From assembly GCA_017992605.1 (NCBI GenBank), contig JAGOOG010000007.1, positions 56,199 to 120,198 of the forward strand: a stretch of DNA of 64,000 nt, written 5' to 3'. Source of the stretch: Deltaproteobacteria bacterium. GTDB lineage: Bacteria > Desulfobacterota > Desulfomonilia > UBA1062. Position 1 is the stretch's first letter. Each line of letters opens with the position of its first letter. Under the pieces are notes generated by a model. It did no database searches, was not told where the DNA came from, and saw only the letters and a program-made list of their open reading frames with translations. Positions 1-8,580 of the stretch are shown one piece after another. Made by a program: the position numbers and the translations under genes.

Positions 1-53
1 CTGATGATCTCGATGAGATCGGACCGATCTTTCAGATATGGCGTCTCCTGCAT
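1..53 (-). CDS. N-terminal fragment of an unidentified gene
   Basis: A minus-strand ATG at 53-51 is preceded at a suitable distance by TGGAGG, and the frame stays open to the window edge (17 codons, beginning MQETPYLKDRS). Only the first residues are visible, so no family can be named. The good ribosome binding site is the main support; the gene would run out of the window to the left. Confidence 0.5.
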   Translation of the reverse strand, partial: MQETPYLKDRSDLIEII

Positions 54-294
54 ACTGCCTCCAGGGTGGCGTGCTCCCGGATTCCTGCAGCCATAAGCCC
101 GTGAGGCGAGCATAACAAGAGACCCGGGAGGAGTCAAAGAGTTCGTGGGGCTGTATGAAGAGGAATCTTCATGGTCAACCGGACCAAGGTAGATTAGAAT
201 GTGAATGGATGCCATGGGGTCGAGGAGGTTCGATTCAGGCTATCGTGGCCAGCACGGTCTTCAGGGGCGCTGCAGGATTGAAGGAGGCGTGAAC

Positions 295-711
295 ATGAAC
301 AGGAAAGAAACACGGGCACTGGCTGCACTCGAGTTCCTGACCGGGCTCGGCATCATCCTTTTCTGGATCGGGTTCTTCACCGTCGGGCTCGCTCCGGAGA
401 ACCCTCCCCAGTGCTACCATGCGTTCGAGCACTCCTTCCCCCTGCCCGACACCATCCTGGCCCTGGCGCTCATCGGTGCCGCCTTCCTGCTCATGAAGGG
501 AAACCCCCGGGGCAGGGACCTGTCACTGGTCTGCGGCGGGGGACTCACGTTCCTGGGCGTGCTGGACTTCAGCTTCAACATACAGAACGGGATGTACGCC
601 ATCTCGGTGCTCGACACGGTCCTCAACGCGTCCATCAACGTCTGGTGCACTGCGTTCGGGCTGTTCATCGCCTTCAGGATGGCGGGAACCCGGCCCGGAA
701 TCGGCTCATGA
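295..711 (+). CDS. Small hypothetical membrane protein, four predicted TM segments
   Basis: The product is 138 residues and dominated by hydrophobic stretches: near residues 10-32, 48-64, 78-92 and 108-126, with short polar loops, so an inner-membrane protein of about four helices is likely. ATG at 295 was chosen because AAGGAGG ends 7 bases upstream; an in-frame GTG two codons earlier sits too close to that site. I do not recognise the family; the fold resembles small DoxX/DUF4345-like four-helix proteins only in size and layout. Its stop overlaps the tail of the convergent gene by a few bases. Confidence 0.7.
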   Translation: MNRKETRALAALEFLTGLGIILFWIGFFTVGLAPENPPQCYHAFEHSFPLPDTILALALIGAAFLLMKGNPRGRDLSLVCGGGLTFLGVLDFSFNIQNGMYAISVLDTVLNASINVWCTAFGLFIAFRMAGTRPGIGS

Positions 712-1452
712 CGGCCTCGCTTCCGAGCACGGAAGCCCGCAGAGACACTTGCCGCAGACATCGGCCCTGCCGAGATGCGCGAACCGCCGCTCGTTGGCCA
801 GGAGTGCTCCGTAGCACGCGTGACGGTCGAAGGCCGAGGTGCTCAGCGCCCCGACCGGGCACCGCTTCACGCAGGCACCGCAGGACCCGTCGATCCTGAA
901 GGGGCAGTACTCTTGTTCCGGCCTCGGGTCGGCCGGTATCGCGGCGTCGGTCACCAGGCTGCCGATCCTCCCGCAGCACCCCTGCTCCGTGATGAGCATG
1001 CGGTTGAGCCCGAACGTCCCGAGCCCGGCGATGTAGGCGGCGTGGCGGTGCGACCAGGGACTCAGAAGAGACTGCACGTCGAAGTTGTGGGTGGGTGCGA
1101 TGGTGCCCGCCCTGAAATCATGGGACTCGAGAACAGCGGACATGCGCGTGTTGATGTGGGCGATGAGCGCGTTGGTTTCGATGTAGGACCGGGCCCACCC
1201 ATCACTCGCATACCGGCCTGAGCTGTTGCCCGCGATGATGCCCCGGGAAAAGGGCAGGAAATACGCGATGACGGTTCTGGCGCCTCTCAGGATATCCGAG
1301 GGCTGCAGGTGGCCCGGGTTGGCAACCTCCCCGAGTCGCCCGAAGAGAGGATCGTGGGCGTCCGCGCAGGCCATGAGCGGCTCCCGCCATGAAGTGCGCC
1401 CGGGGTGAGAGGCGACGGCCCGCTGAATCTCCTCGAGAAGTCGGCCCTTCAT
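706..1452 (-). CDS. QueG-like 4Fe-4S cluster protein
   Basis: The 248-residue product has a C-terminal ferredoxin-type motif CGACVKRCP (CxxCxxxCP) followed by a second Cys group, CGKCLCGLPC, the arrangement used to bind 4Fe-4S clusters in epoxyqueuosine reductase-like proteins. The N-terminal part (LRGARTVIAYFLPF, then a GLGTFGLNRMLIT stretch) matches the QueG-related family, which includes many small anaerobe proteins that are not true QueG. The start ATG at 1452 has GAGAGG 5 bases upstream; a GTG two codons further up is less likely. It lies 9 bases after the DUF1015 gene, so they are probably cotranscribed. True epoxyqueuosine reductase activity is not established. Confidence 0.75.
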   Translation of the reverse strand: MKGRLLEEIQRAVASHPGRTSWREPLMACADAHDPLFGRLGEVANPGHLQPSDILRGARTVIAYFLPFSRGIIAGNSSGRYASDGWARSYIETNALIAHINTRMSAVLESHDFRAGTIAPTHNFDVQSLLSPWSHRHAAYIAGLGTFGLNRMLITEQGCCGRIGSLVTDAAIPADPRPEQEYCPFRIDGSCGACVKRCPVGALSTSAFDRHACYGALLANERRFAHLGRADVCGKCLCGLPCSEARPS

Positions 1453-1461
1453 GCACACCTC

Positions 1462-2784
1462 TCAGGGGACGATCTTCCTGCATTCCACATAGTAGCGCTT
1501 TTCGTCGGCGTGTCCCATGGAGAATGCCTTGCGGGGGAGCACCCCATCGAGGATGATGGTCTTGAAGAGGTCGTGCTTGGAGATGACGGGCAGGTGAAAA
1601 CCCACGGCAGAGGGTTTCGATGCCAGGTCGCGCAGCACGTCGTCGCCGTGGATGTAGTCGATGACCGCTTCCCTGTTTTCCCGGCAGTATGCATCGAGGA
1701 AGGCCTGGAGGCTCCCGACCTCGAGGTTCCATTGCGGATTCCTGATCACGACGCGGCCTTCGGACCGGGTGGTCATGTAGTCGATGACCTGGACCCGGCT
1801 GTCTTCGAAGGGGAGGGGCTCGCCCTCGGCGAGCACGGTCACCTCGGAGTCCTTGGGCGCGAAGAAGTCCTCCATGGCGGAGAACACCTGCTCGGGCTTC
1901 GCGTTGAAGAGCACCCGGTGAATGGGCTCGAACTCGAGGCCCTTGTCGTGGACATTGACGAGTTCCACCAGGGCGTACCGGGCAGGGTGCCCCATGACGG
2001 ATGCCCTGTCGGCGGCCTGGTCCCTGACCTGTTCCCAGAAGAGCTTGGCTGAGGCCAGCGAGTGGTTGCCGTCGCCAACGGCGTAGAGCAGCACGTCGGT
2101 GTTCCGCACCCCGTAGCGATCGCTGAACCTGGCGGGGTCGGCGAGCCGGGCAAGGCCTTTCGCTATGGCATCGATGGTCTTCGGGTGATCGACATGGTAC
2201 CCCCGGACGCGGCCGCCGTTCATCATGAGCTCGAAGTCATAGAGCTTGGTGAGGCGCTGACCGAACAGGGGCTCGATGACTGTCATCTCGGGATCGTCGA
2301 TGAGCACCATGATGTGCGGCAGCTCGATGGATGCCCGGGAGCGGATCTTGACGCGGACAGGGAGGCGTTCGACCACGGTCCCCTCGGTGGCCCGGATGAG
2401 GCACATGCTGCCCTCGCGGAAGTCGTAGTGCTCGAGATCGAGGCAGACGAGGAGCCCCCTGCGCAGGACGCCCCGGGCGGTCACGCGCTCGATGAGCACG
2501 AAGCCCTCTTTGAGGGGCTCGAGGACGCCCCGCTCGAGGTAGCTGTCCATGGAATCGCGGATGGCAGCGAGACGGCCGTTCTCGTCGGAACCGTTCAGGT
2601 GTGCCTCGGGATAGATGAGGCGGAGCGTGGACGGCGAAGGGCCCACGTACTCGTCGACCCGCTGCCAGTATTCTGGCTGGGAGGTGAACTGGTCGCAGGC
2701 CACCACGGACCATCTCGTGAGGTCAGATCCCGCTTTGGGCAGGAGTATCCGGGGGACGTGCAGGGCGACGCGCTCAAGGCTCAT
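1462..2784 (-). CDS. DUF1015 family protein
   Basis: The 440-residue product matches the DUF1015 (PF06245) pattern: it opens with an ARGININE-poor strand region containing RILLPKAG and VACDQFTSQPEYW, has the central VGDGNHSLASAK motif typical of the family, and ends in the usual C-terminal domain with HLPVISKHDLF. Function is unknown; the family is common in anaerobes. The start ATG at 2784 is preceded by GAGGAG 8 bases upstream, so a 13-residue upstream extension was dropped. It is the third gene of a minus-strand run (PhzF, penicillin acylase-like, DUF1015, QueG-like). Confidence 0.85.
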   Translation of the reverse strand: MSLERVALHVPRILLPKAGSDLTRWSVVACDQFTSQPEYWQRVDEYVGPSPSTLRLIYPEAHLNGSDENGRLAAIRDSMDSYLERGVLEPLKEGFVLIERVTARGVLRRGLLVCLDLEHYDFREGSMCLIRATEGTVVERLPVRVKIRSRASIELPHIMVLIDDPEMTVIEPLFGQRLTKLYDFELMMNGGRVRGYHVDHPKTIDAIAKGLARLADPARFSDRYGVRNTDVLLYAVGDGNHSLASAKLFWEQVRDQAADRASVMGHPARYALVELVNVHDKGLEFEPIHRVLFNAKPEQVFSAMEDFFAPKDSEVTVLAEGEPLPFEDSRVQVIDYMTTRSEGRVVIRNPQWNLEVGSLQAFLDAYCRENREAVIDYIHGDDVLRDLASKPSAVGFHLPVISKHDLFKTIILDGVLPRKAFSMGHADEKRYYVECRKIVP

Positions 2785-2872
2785 GGTGGGCTCTCCTCGC
2801 TGATGGAAATGTGCACTCTTCATACCAGAACCCGTGTCGTGCTTTCAACCGTCTTGAGCCGTCACGCGGGTC

Positions 2873-5440
2873 CTAGGGCGCCAGGAGCATGACGTCCTTG
2901 TACTGGGCCTTTATGGCATCCTCCCCGAAGGGAAAGGAGATGTATTTCCCCATGCGCCAGGCCATGATGCCGTCGTCGTAGTGGGGGCTCGAGGGGTTGT
3001 CGGACTGACCCGAGCTGTTCACGCCGTACATGGGTTCATCCAGGCTGAAGTCCACGATGATGCGCATGGCCGGGATCAGCCAGGTGTCGAAGTCCCTGCC
3101 CATCATGTATCCGGCCACGTTCAGGGTGAAGTAGTCGCCGGGCGCGGGGTAGGGACCCCGGTTGAAATAGGGCTTCAGAACGCCCATGGCGGATTTTGCG
3201 ATGAACCCCATGTGCGGAGACATCTTGGATGCCTCGGTCTCCCACATATAGGTATGTAAGCCGCCCCAGCTCCATGTCTGGTGGTCTTTGCCCTGGCGCG
3301 ACTCCATGAACAGCACCGCATCGGCGAGGGATCGTGCCAGGATCACCGCCTTGGTCTCCTTCGGGGTTGTCCCGGTGTCATCCCAGAAAGGGCTCTCGTC
3401 GCCCCGGACAAGGATGTGGTCGCAGGTTGCGTTGTAGCTCTCGTTGTTGATCAGGAGAAAGGCCTTGAAGGCCCGAGAGTCCTCCGGGCCGAGTTCGTCG
3501 AGGAAGACATTCCTGGTCACGCAGTGCAGCAGTGCACCCAGAAGGGCGGCATTGCCGGACTCGGACGACATGTCGCCGTCGAATTCTCCCAGCATGGAGA
3601 GGCCCAGGCGCGCCCGTGCGCGCATCCCGGCATCCCCCCACGAGGCGATCTCCTGCTCGATGCCTTGAGCCAGGTCTCTCTCGGCGAAGACCTCCTGTAG
3701 TTTCGGTACGAAGGTCGAGCGGGTATCGAGCTGCATGCCCATGGTGCTCTTGAGGGTGTGCTTGTCCGTGGCGAGCGCCATCTGGGCGATGCGCTCAGCC
3801 CGCTCGGGCCAGAACCACGAGGATGACAGGACATGGGGGTAGTCCCGGCCCACGGTGCGGTGGTTGGCAGTGCCGATGAAGCCCTCGGCAGGATTCCTGG
3901 ACCACGGCAGGACGGAAGGGTCGAGGAGACCCTGCCAGTCGTACTCCCCGGTCCAGCCTGGAGAAGGCACGAGTCCCCTCCCGGCCGTCCTCACCGGGAA
4001 GTTGCCGGTGACCTGCCAGCCGATGTTGTCCCTGTCCGCACAGACCATGTTCAGGGCGATGGACCGGATCTCTTTCATGATGGGGAAGGCCTCGTCCAGC
4101 GACCGGGCGGTGTTCAGGGCGAAGAACGAGTCGAAGGTCCTGTCGTTCTCGCTCAGGGACGCCCACTTGAGCGCGATGCCATAGGCGGTCTTCAGCGGGC
4201 CGGGCTGGAAGATGTTCCGGGGGTCGCTTCCGATGGCGTCGTTCAGCAGCGTGCCGTGGAGTGTCTCACGGACCGTTATGACGACAGGGTCCCCGCCCCT
4301 GACCTGTATGGTCTCGCTGCGTTCGGCGACCGGCAGCCACCGTCCCTTGTAAAGATAATGAACCCTGCCGTTTGTGACCTTCATCTGTTCGAGGAACAGG
4401 TCCTGGTTGTCGGCCATGACCATGGTCATGCCCCAGGCGATGTGGCCGTTGTACCCGGCGACGATGACCGGCGCGCCGGCAAGGGTCACGCCAGCGGCAT
4501 CGAAGGTGCCGCACCTGGCGTGCAGCATGTTCCACATGGATGGCAGGGACAGCATGAGATGGGTGTCGTTGGCGAAGATGCTGGCGGACCCGGCGGTCCT
4601 GGCCTTGGCAATGGCCCAGTTGTTGGACGCTGCGAACCCGCCCAGGCCCAGTGAACACAGGAGGGTCTGGGTAGTACCCACGTGTGAGAGGGACCCTGAA
4701 ACGCCTGCCAGGTCTATGCCGTCGAGCTTGCCCGTTTCACCGGCCGGTACGGGCTCATCGGGGTAGATGGGCAGCAGCCAGGCAGTCTTGTGCGGCCCCA
4801 GGGCCTGCATGACGGTCAGTGTGGCCGTTTCCTCGAAGAGGTTGAAGGAGAGCGCCAGGTTCACGAGGCAGAAGATCAGTGCGGTATCGGCGGGCTTCCA
4901 TGGCTCCGGGGCGTATCCCGCCAGTGCCAGGTCGGGGGGGAGCCTGTCCCTGTGCTGCTCCAGCCAGGCGTTCACTCCGCTGCAGTACCGTTCGAGCAGG
5001 GCCATGTTCTGCGGGCTGATGCCTTTGAGCATGATGTCCGCCGTCCGCGCGAGGCCCAGGGTGCGCATGTAGATGTCGAGGTCGAGCATGGGTGGACCCG
5101 CCATCTCCGACAGACGGCCCTGGGCCATGAGCCTGAAGCCCGCCATCTGGGTGAACCGGTCCGATGCGTGGACATACCCCATGGCCACGGCGAGGTCGGG
5201 CATGCTCTTCGCTTCCACGAAGGGTATGCCGTACGAATCCCTCCTGACGGTCACGGTTTCCGTGAGCTCGGGCAATACGAGCGTCCCGGATGGTGAATCG
5301 ACGGTATCCTGGAAGTGACGTGCCACCATGCTGGAGCACCCGGCCGCGACGAAGGACAGGGTCAGGAGGAGAGACACGGCACATGTCGTGTGCCTGACGA
5401 AGGATTCTCGTGTACGGGTCGATCGGTTCACCTGTTCCAT
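2873..5440 (-). CDS. Exported penicillin acylase family lipoprotein (N-terminal nucleophile hydrolase)
   Basis: An 855-residue Ntn-hydrolase of the penicillin/acyl-homoserine-lactone acylase family (PF01804). Residues 18-35 form a signal peptide ending in a lipobox-like VAAGC (Cys35), so the protein is probably lipid-anchored in the envelope. The autocatalytic cleavage site is visible as ASNNWAI, which makes Ser272 the expected beta-subunit N-terminal nucleophile. The alpha region carries RDSYGIPFVEA, the usual family start. Members hydrolyse amide bonds of N-acyl compounds; the substrate here cannot be told. The start ATG has GGGGAGG just upstream. It sits between a PhzF-like gene and a DUF1015 gene. 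Confidence 0.9.
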   Translation of the reverse strand: MEQVNRSTRTRESFVRHTTCAVSLLLTLSFVAAGCSSMVARHFQDTVDSPSGTLVLPELTETVTVRRDSYGIPFVEAKSMPDLAVAMGYVHASDRFTQMAGFRLMAQGRLSEMAGPPMLDLDIYMRTLGLARTADIMLKGISPQNMALLERYCSGVNAWLEQHRDRLPPDLALAGYAPEPWKPADTALIFCLVNLALSFNLFEETATLTVMQALGPHKTAWLLPIYPDEPVPAGETGKLDGIDLAGVSGSLSHVGTTQTLLCSLGLGGFAASNNWAIAKARTAGSASIFANDTHLMLSLPSMWNMLHARCGTFDAAGVTLAGAPVIVAGYNGHIAWGMTMVMADNQDLFLEQMKVTNGRVHYLYKGRWLPVAERSETIQVRGGDPVVITVRETLHGTLLNDAIGSDPRNIFQPGPLKTAYGIALKWASLSENDRTFDSFFALNTARSLDEAFPIMKEIRSIALNMVCADRDNIGWQVTGNFPVRTAGRGLVPSPGWTGEYDWQGLLDPSVLPWSRNPAEGFIGTANHRTVGRDYPHVLSSSWFWPERAERIAQMALATDKHTLKSTMGMQLDTRSTFVPKLQEVFAERDLAQGIEQEIASWGDAGMRARARLGLSMLGEFDGDMSSESGNAALLGALLHCVTRNVFLDELGPEDSRAFKAFLLINNESYNATCDHILVRGDESPFWDDTGTTPKETKAVILARSLADAVLFMESRQGKDHQTWSWGGLHTYMWETEASKMSPHMGFIAKSAMGVLKPYFNRGPYPAPGDYFTLNVAGYMMGRDFDTWLIPAMRIIVDFSLDEPMYGVNSSGQSDNPSSPHYDDGIMAWRMGKYISFPFGEDAIKAQYKDVMLLAP

Positions 5441-5508
5441 GGTTCCTCCCCTTTCATGAGAGCATGTGCGGCACAGCAAGGCCGTCCCCGAGAGAGCCTC
5501 GGGATGCG

Positions 5509-6288
5509 TCAGATGGTTATGGTCCCCCGCATGTACGTGACCGCCCGCCCCGATATGGTGACGCGCCCGCCATTGTCCCTGCAGTGGAGCTCTCCCCCCC
5601 GGCCGGACACCTGGATCGCGTGCAGGTCCTTTCTGCCGAGCCTGGCGGACCAGTACGGGACAAGGGCGCAGTGGGCCGATCCGGTCACGGGGTCTTCGTC
5701 GATGCCCAGCCTGGGGGCGAAGAACCGTGACACGAAGTCCGATGCCGCACCGGGGGCCGTCACGATGACCCCCCGCAGGTCCACCTGTCCGAGCAGATCC
5801 ATACGCGGTTTCAGCTCCCTTACCTCGTCCTCGCTCTCATAGACCACGAAGTAGTCTGCCGATCTGAGCACTTCGGAGGGTTTCCCGCCGAGACCGTCCA
5901 CGAGGGCGGCAGGTCCTTCGCAGGGGAAAGGCGGCTGGGAGGGGAAGTCCATGGAGAGCAGGGGACCGTCCCTGTCCACCCCGAGAGGTCCGCTCTTCGA
6001 CTCGAAGAGGACCGTCGAGCGGCCATGATCGATCTCGGTAAAGATGACGAAGGCCGTGGCCAGGGTTGCATGACCGCACAGATCGACCTCTTCGGCCGGG
6101 GTGAACCACCGTATGCGGTAATGGTCCCCCTCAGGCGAGAAGAAGGCGGTTTCCGACAGGTTGTTCTCCCGGGCGATGAGCTGCATGGTTTCCTCGTCGA
6201 GCCAGCTTTTCAACGGGCACACCGCCGCGGGATTGCCCCTGAAGAGTTCCGCTGTGAAGGCATCGACCTGATAGATGGGTATGAGCAT
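5509..6288 (-). CDS. PhzF family isomerase
   Basis: About 259 residues with the PhzF signature at both ends: IYQVDAFTAELFRGNPAAV, then ENNLSETAFF with the conserved acidic residue, RWFTPAEEVDLCGHAT in the N-terminal lobe, and DPVTGSAHC in the second lobe. PhzF proteins are diaminopimelate-epimerase-fold isomerases; most genomic members, including those outside phenazine clusters, have unknown substrates. No phenazine genes are near. Start is uncertain: ATG at 6288 is given, but a TTG two codons upstream has better spacing from the GAGGGGGG stretch. It appears to lead the minus-strand run through 706. Confidence 0.88.
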   Translation of the reverse strand: MLIPIYQVDAFTAELFRGNPAAVCPLKSWLDEETMQLIARENNLSETAFFSPEGDHYRIRWFTPAEEVDLCGHATLATAFVIFTEIDHGRSTVLFESKSGPLGVDRDGPLLSMDFPSQPPFPCEGPAALVDGLGGKPSEVLRSADYFVVYESEDEVRELKPRMDLLGQVDLRGVIVTAPGAASDFVSRFFAPRLGIDEDPVTGSAHCALVPYWSARLGRKDLHAIQVSGRGGELHCRDNGGRVTISGRAVTYMRGTITI

Positions 6289-6563
6289 CTCCAAAACGCC
6301 CCCCTCGGGAATAGAGCCAGTAATTGCCGGTCACTAGGGCCGACGGTCGTGGGGAGGATTGTACACGGCCGGCCGGCATGCTGCAACGGCAAAAAGGAAC
6401 AGAAATTCATAAAAAGGATAAAAATTATCCGTTCCCCCCATGGTTCCATGGAGACAGGCTCTCAACATTATGATATTCCAAGAGAAAAGAGGTGGCATGT
6501 CCCTTGCTGGGCATTCAGGGCCAGGCGCGAGGCAGACCACACGAAAGGCAGAGGCACGAGGCC

Positions 6564-6851
6564 ATGATATTCGACAGCCGCCAGCTCTCCAGGATCGAGG
6601 CTCAGCGCGAGGAAAGCCCCGATGTAGCGCGCCTCATCGCCCAGAGGGATCAGTTTCTCAAGGACCATCCGCACCTCATGGAACTTCAGAGGGAGATCGA
6701 TTCGCTCCTGGGCACCACGCTCGACCCGGTGAAAAGGCTCGAGATCCTCTTCATGGTCATGTCCGACAAGCTCATGGAGCTGAGGTCGGTCTTTGCCGAG
6801 GCGGTCCGGATCGCACGCACCGCCATCGCCGAGGACCGGGGGCTCTCCTGA
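6564..6851 (+). CDS. Small helical protein of unknown function
   Basis: A 95-residue protein, highly charged and predicted all-helical, with a central HPHLMELQREIDSLLG stretch followed by DPVKRLEILFMVM and a last helix rich in Arg and Ala. It has some resemblance to DUF3135-type short proteins, but that is only a pattern impression. ATG at 6564 starts right after a GAGGCACGAGG region; a longer frame beginning at 6492 has no good binding site. It is cytoplasmic by composition. No operon partner is evident, as both neighbours are on the other strand. Confidence 0.6.
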   Translation: MIFDSRQLSRIEAQREESPDVARLIAQRDQFLKDHPHLMELQREIDSLLGTTLDPVKRLEILFMVMSDKLMELRSVFAEAVRIARTAIAEDRGLS

Positions 6852-6887
6852 AGAAACCTCTCCGGATGAAACCGGGGACCTGACGGA

Positions 6888-7451
6888 TCAGAGGGTCTCG
6901 TCACCCTTGACGAGCTCTATCTTGCTGACGAGGTACTGCTTCCCGACGTCACCGCTGAGGAACACCGGTTTGTTCTGATATTTGAGTTCGAGCACCCTCA
7001 GTTCCGTCATTTTGAGCTTGATCACGGGGAAGGTGCTGTCCCTGGTCCCGACCGACTTCTGTTCGATGAGCTTTTTGATCTTGTCCTGGGTCGGCCCGTC
7101 CAGGGCGATGACGGTTATGCGCCTGAGGCTCTTCCGGGCTGCCTTGAAGCCTTCGCTCGATCTTTCCCTGAAGTTGCCGTATGTGGACTTGAACCTGCTG
7201 AAGTCATCCTGGGGCATGATGGCCAGCTTGCCGTCAACGTATGTGAGCGAATCGGGGTTCTTCATGGGGCGGGCGTTGAAAAGGACATAGGTGCCTTCCT
7301 CCACGTTTCCCTTGATGGCCTTCACCTCGTGATCCTTCGTCTTCAGCTCGATGATGTTGCCCTTGTCCGAGATGTCTCCCCCTGATCTCGACGTGCAGGA
7401 GGCAGCCAGCAGCAGGATCAGGATCATGGAAACACAGCGCACCTTCATCAT
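6888..7451 (-). CDS. Hypothetical lipoprotein
   Basis: The 187-residue product begins with a basic start and a hydrophobic run ending in LLLAASC, a good lipobox with Cys near residue 19, so it is probably an envelope lipoprotein. The mature part is lysine-rich and mixed alpha/beta with no motif I recognise. AAGGAGG lies 8-11 bases before the start cluster GTG-ATG-ATG, so the exact start is ambiguous among three adjacent codons; 7451 is given. It stands alone between a convergent small gene and a CYTH gene. Confidence 0.7.
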   Translation of the reverse strand: MMKVRCVSMILILLLAASCTSRSGGDISDKGNIIELKTKDHEVKAIKGNVEEGTYVLFNARPMKNPDSLTYVDGKLAIMPQDDFSRFKSTYGNFRERSSEGFKAARKSLRRITVIALDGPTQDKIKKLIEQKSVGTRDSTFPVIKLKMTELRVLELKYQNKPVFLSGDVGKQYLVSKIELVKGDETL

Positions 7452-7622
7452 CACTCTCTTGTCCTCCTTCTCGAAGCGAATGCCGGGAACGTCATTGTCA
7501 TGGACTGGGCGTCCCGTGGGGATTCCCGGTTGATATAGTCGGGGTCCGAGGAATTGTCAAGCAGGGTCGTTCCTGCCTGACAAGCCTTTCCGTGCGGCGC
7601 CTGCCCTGGTACGTGCCCCTTG

Positions 7623-8396
7623 TCAGGGGTGCTTCAAGACCGCATCGATGAGGTCATAGTCTGCCCTGGCGAGGCAGGTGCATGTTCCCGGCCTGAGCGA
7701 CAGGCTGTTTCCGGAGACGAGCCGCTCGATGGCGAAACCGGTGGTGAGCTTGTTGTATCGCCAGGTCTGCAGCGTGTCCCCGAAACGAGAGCTCAGGAGG
7801 GTGGAGATTTCCCTGACAAAGGTGGAGGCATCGGCAGTTCTCGCTTCCACCTCGATTTCATAATGGAGGATGCGGCAACTGCCGATGGCGTAGGAGACCC
7901 GGTCCAGGGCCAGTTCCGCAACGGGGCCGGAACAGGGTCCGCCGGGCAGGGAAGCGTCCTTGAGGATCCTCGTTGTCTCGCGCTCCTGTAATGCAGTGAG
8001 GCCCAGGCAGGCGAGACATTCCCCGGGGGAACAGCTTTCCGGCGGGACCTCGCAGATACCACCCTGGAGCTTGTGGAGGACAGGTAAAAGGTGGTCCATG
8101 CACTGCCGCGACCAGGGCGTCTCCATCTCGTCCCTGGATGCTGTGCCCGCGACATCGACGTGCTCGTCATGCTTGATGCAGAAAAGATGCAGTTCCCCCA
8201 CATGCCGTATCCTCACCGCGATCCCCCGGCTCGACAGCAGCCTTGACGGGGTATCGTAATAGGTGTCCTCCAGTGTCAGGACCACTCCGGGGCTGAACCG
8301 GTAAGGGCCCAGAGACCTCAGCGCCGAAACCTTCTCCAAGATGCGCTGGGGTTCATCGTGGACGACCACGAGGGTTGCCTCGATCTCCTTCGACAT
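7623..8396 (-). CDS. CYTH domain protein (triphosphate tunnel metalloenzyme-like)
   Basis: The 257-residue product starts with MSKEIEATLVV, the first strand of the CYTH fold, and continues with LEDTYYDTPSRLLSSRGIAVRIR, the classic CYTH second region (YYDT, then L..R...RIR). Further on are ELALDRVSYAIG and HYEIEVEA, matching the later acidic strands. The family includes thiamine triphosphatases, inorganic triphosphatases and class IV adenylyl cyclases. The usual ExExK motif here reads E-I-E-A-T, so the motif Lys is replaced. No CHAD domain follows. The start is inferred from the fold; no strong ribosome site is seen, and ATG three codons upstream is possible. Confidence 0.8.
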   Translation of the reverse strand: MSKEIEATLVVVHDEPQRILEKVSALRSLGPYRFSPGVVLTLEDTYYDTPSRLLSSRGIAVRIRHVGELHLFCIKHDEHVDVAGTASRDEMETPWSRQCMDHLLPVLHKLQGGICEVPPESCSPGECLACLGLTALQERETTRILKDASLPGGPCSGPVAELALDRVSYAIGSCRILHYEIEVEARTADASTFVREISTLLSSRFGDTLQTWRYNKLTTGFAIERLVSGNSLSLRPGTCTCLARADYDLIDAVLKHP

Positions 8397-8580
8397 GCAG
8401 CGCATTCTCGCATGGAACCCGCCGGGGAGCAAGGGCACCGGAGCATGCCCGCAGATACAAAGGAAAGATTCGGGTGCCCTCGTCTGGACAGCACAGCGCA
8501 TTGTCGCTACAATAGGAAACAAGCCAGCCATACATTTCCCCTCAGAAGCAGGGTGCATGTGCAGTGGAAAAGGAAGGGCC

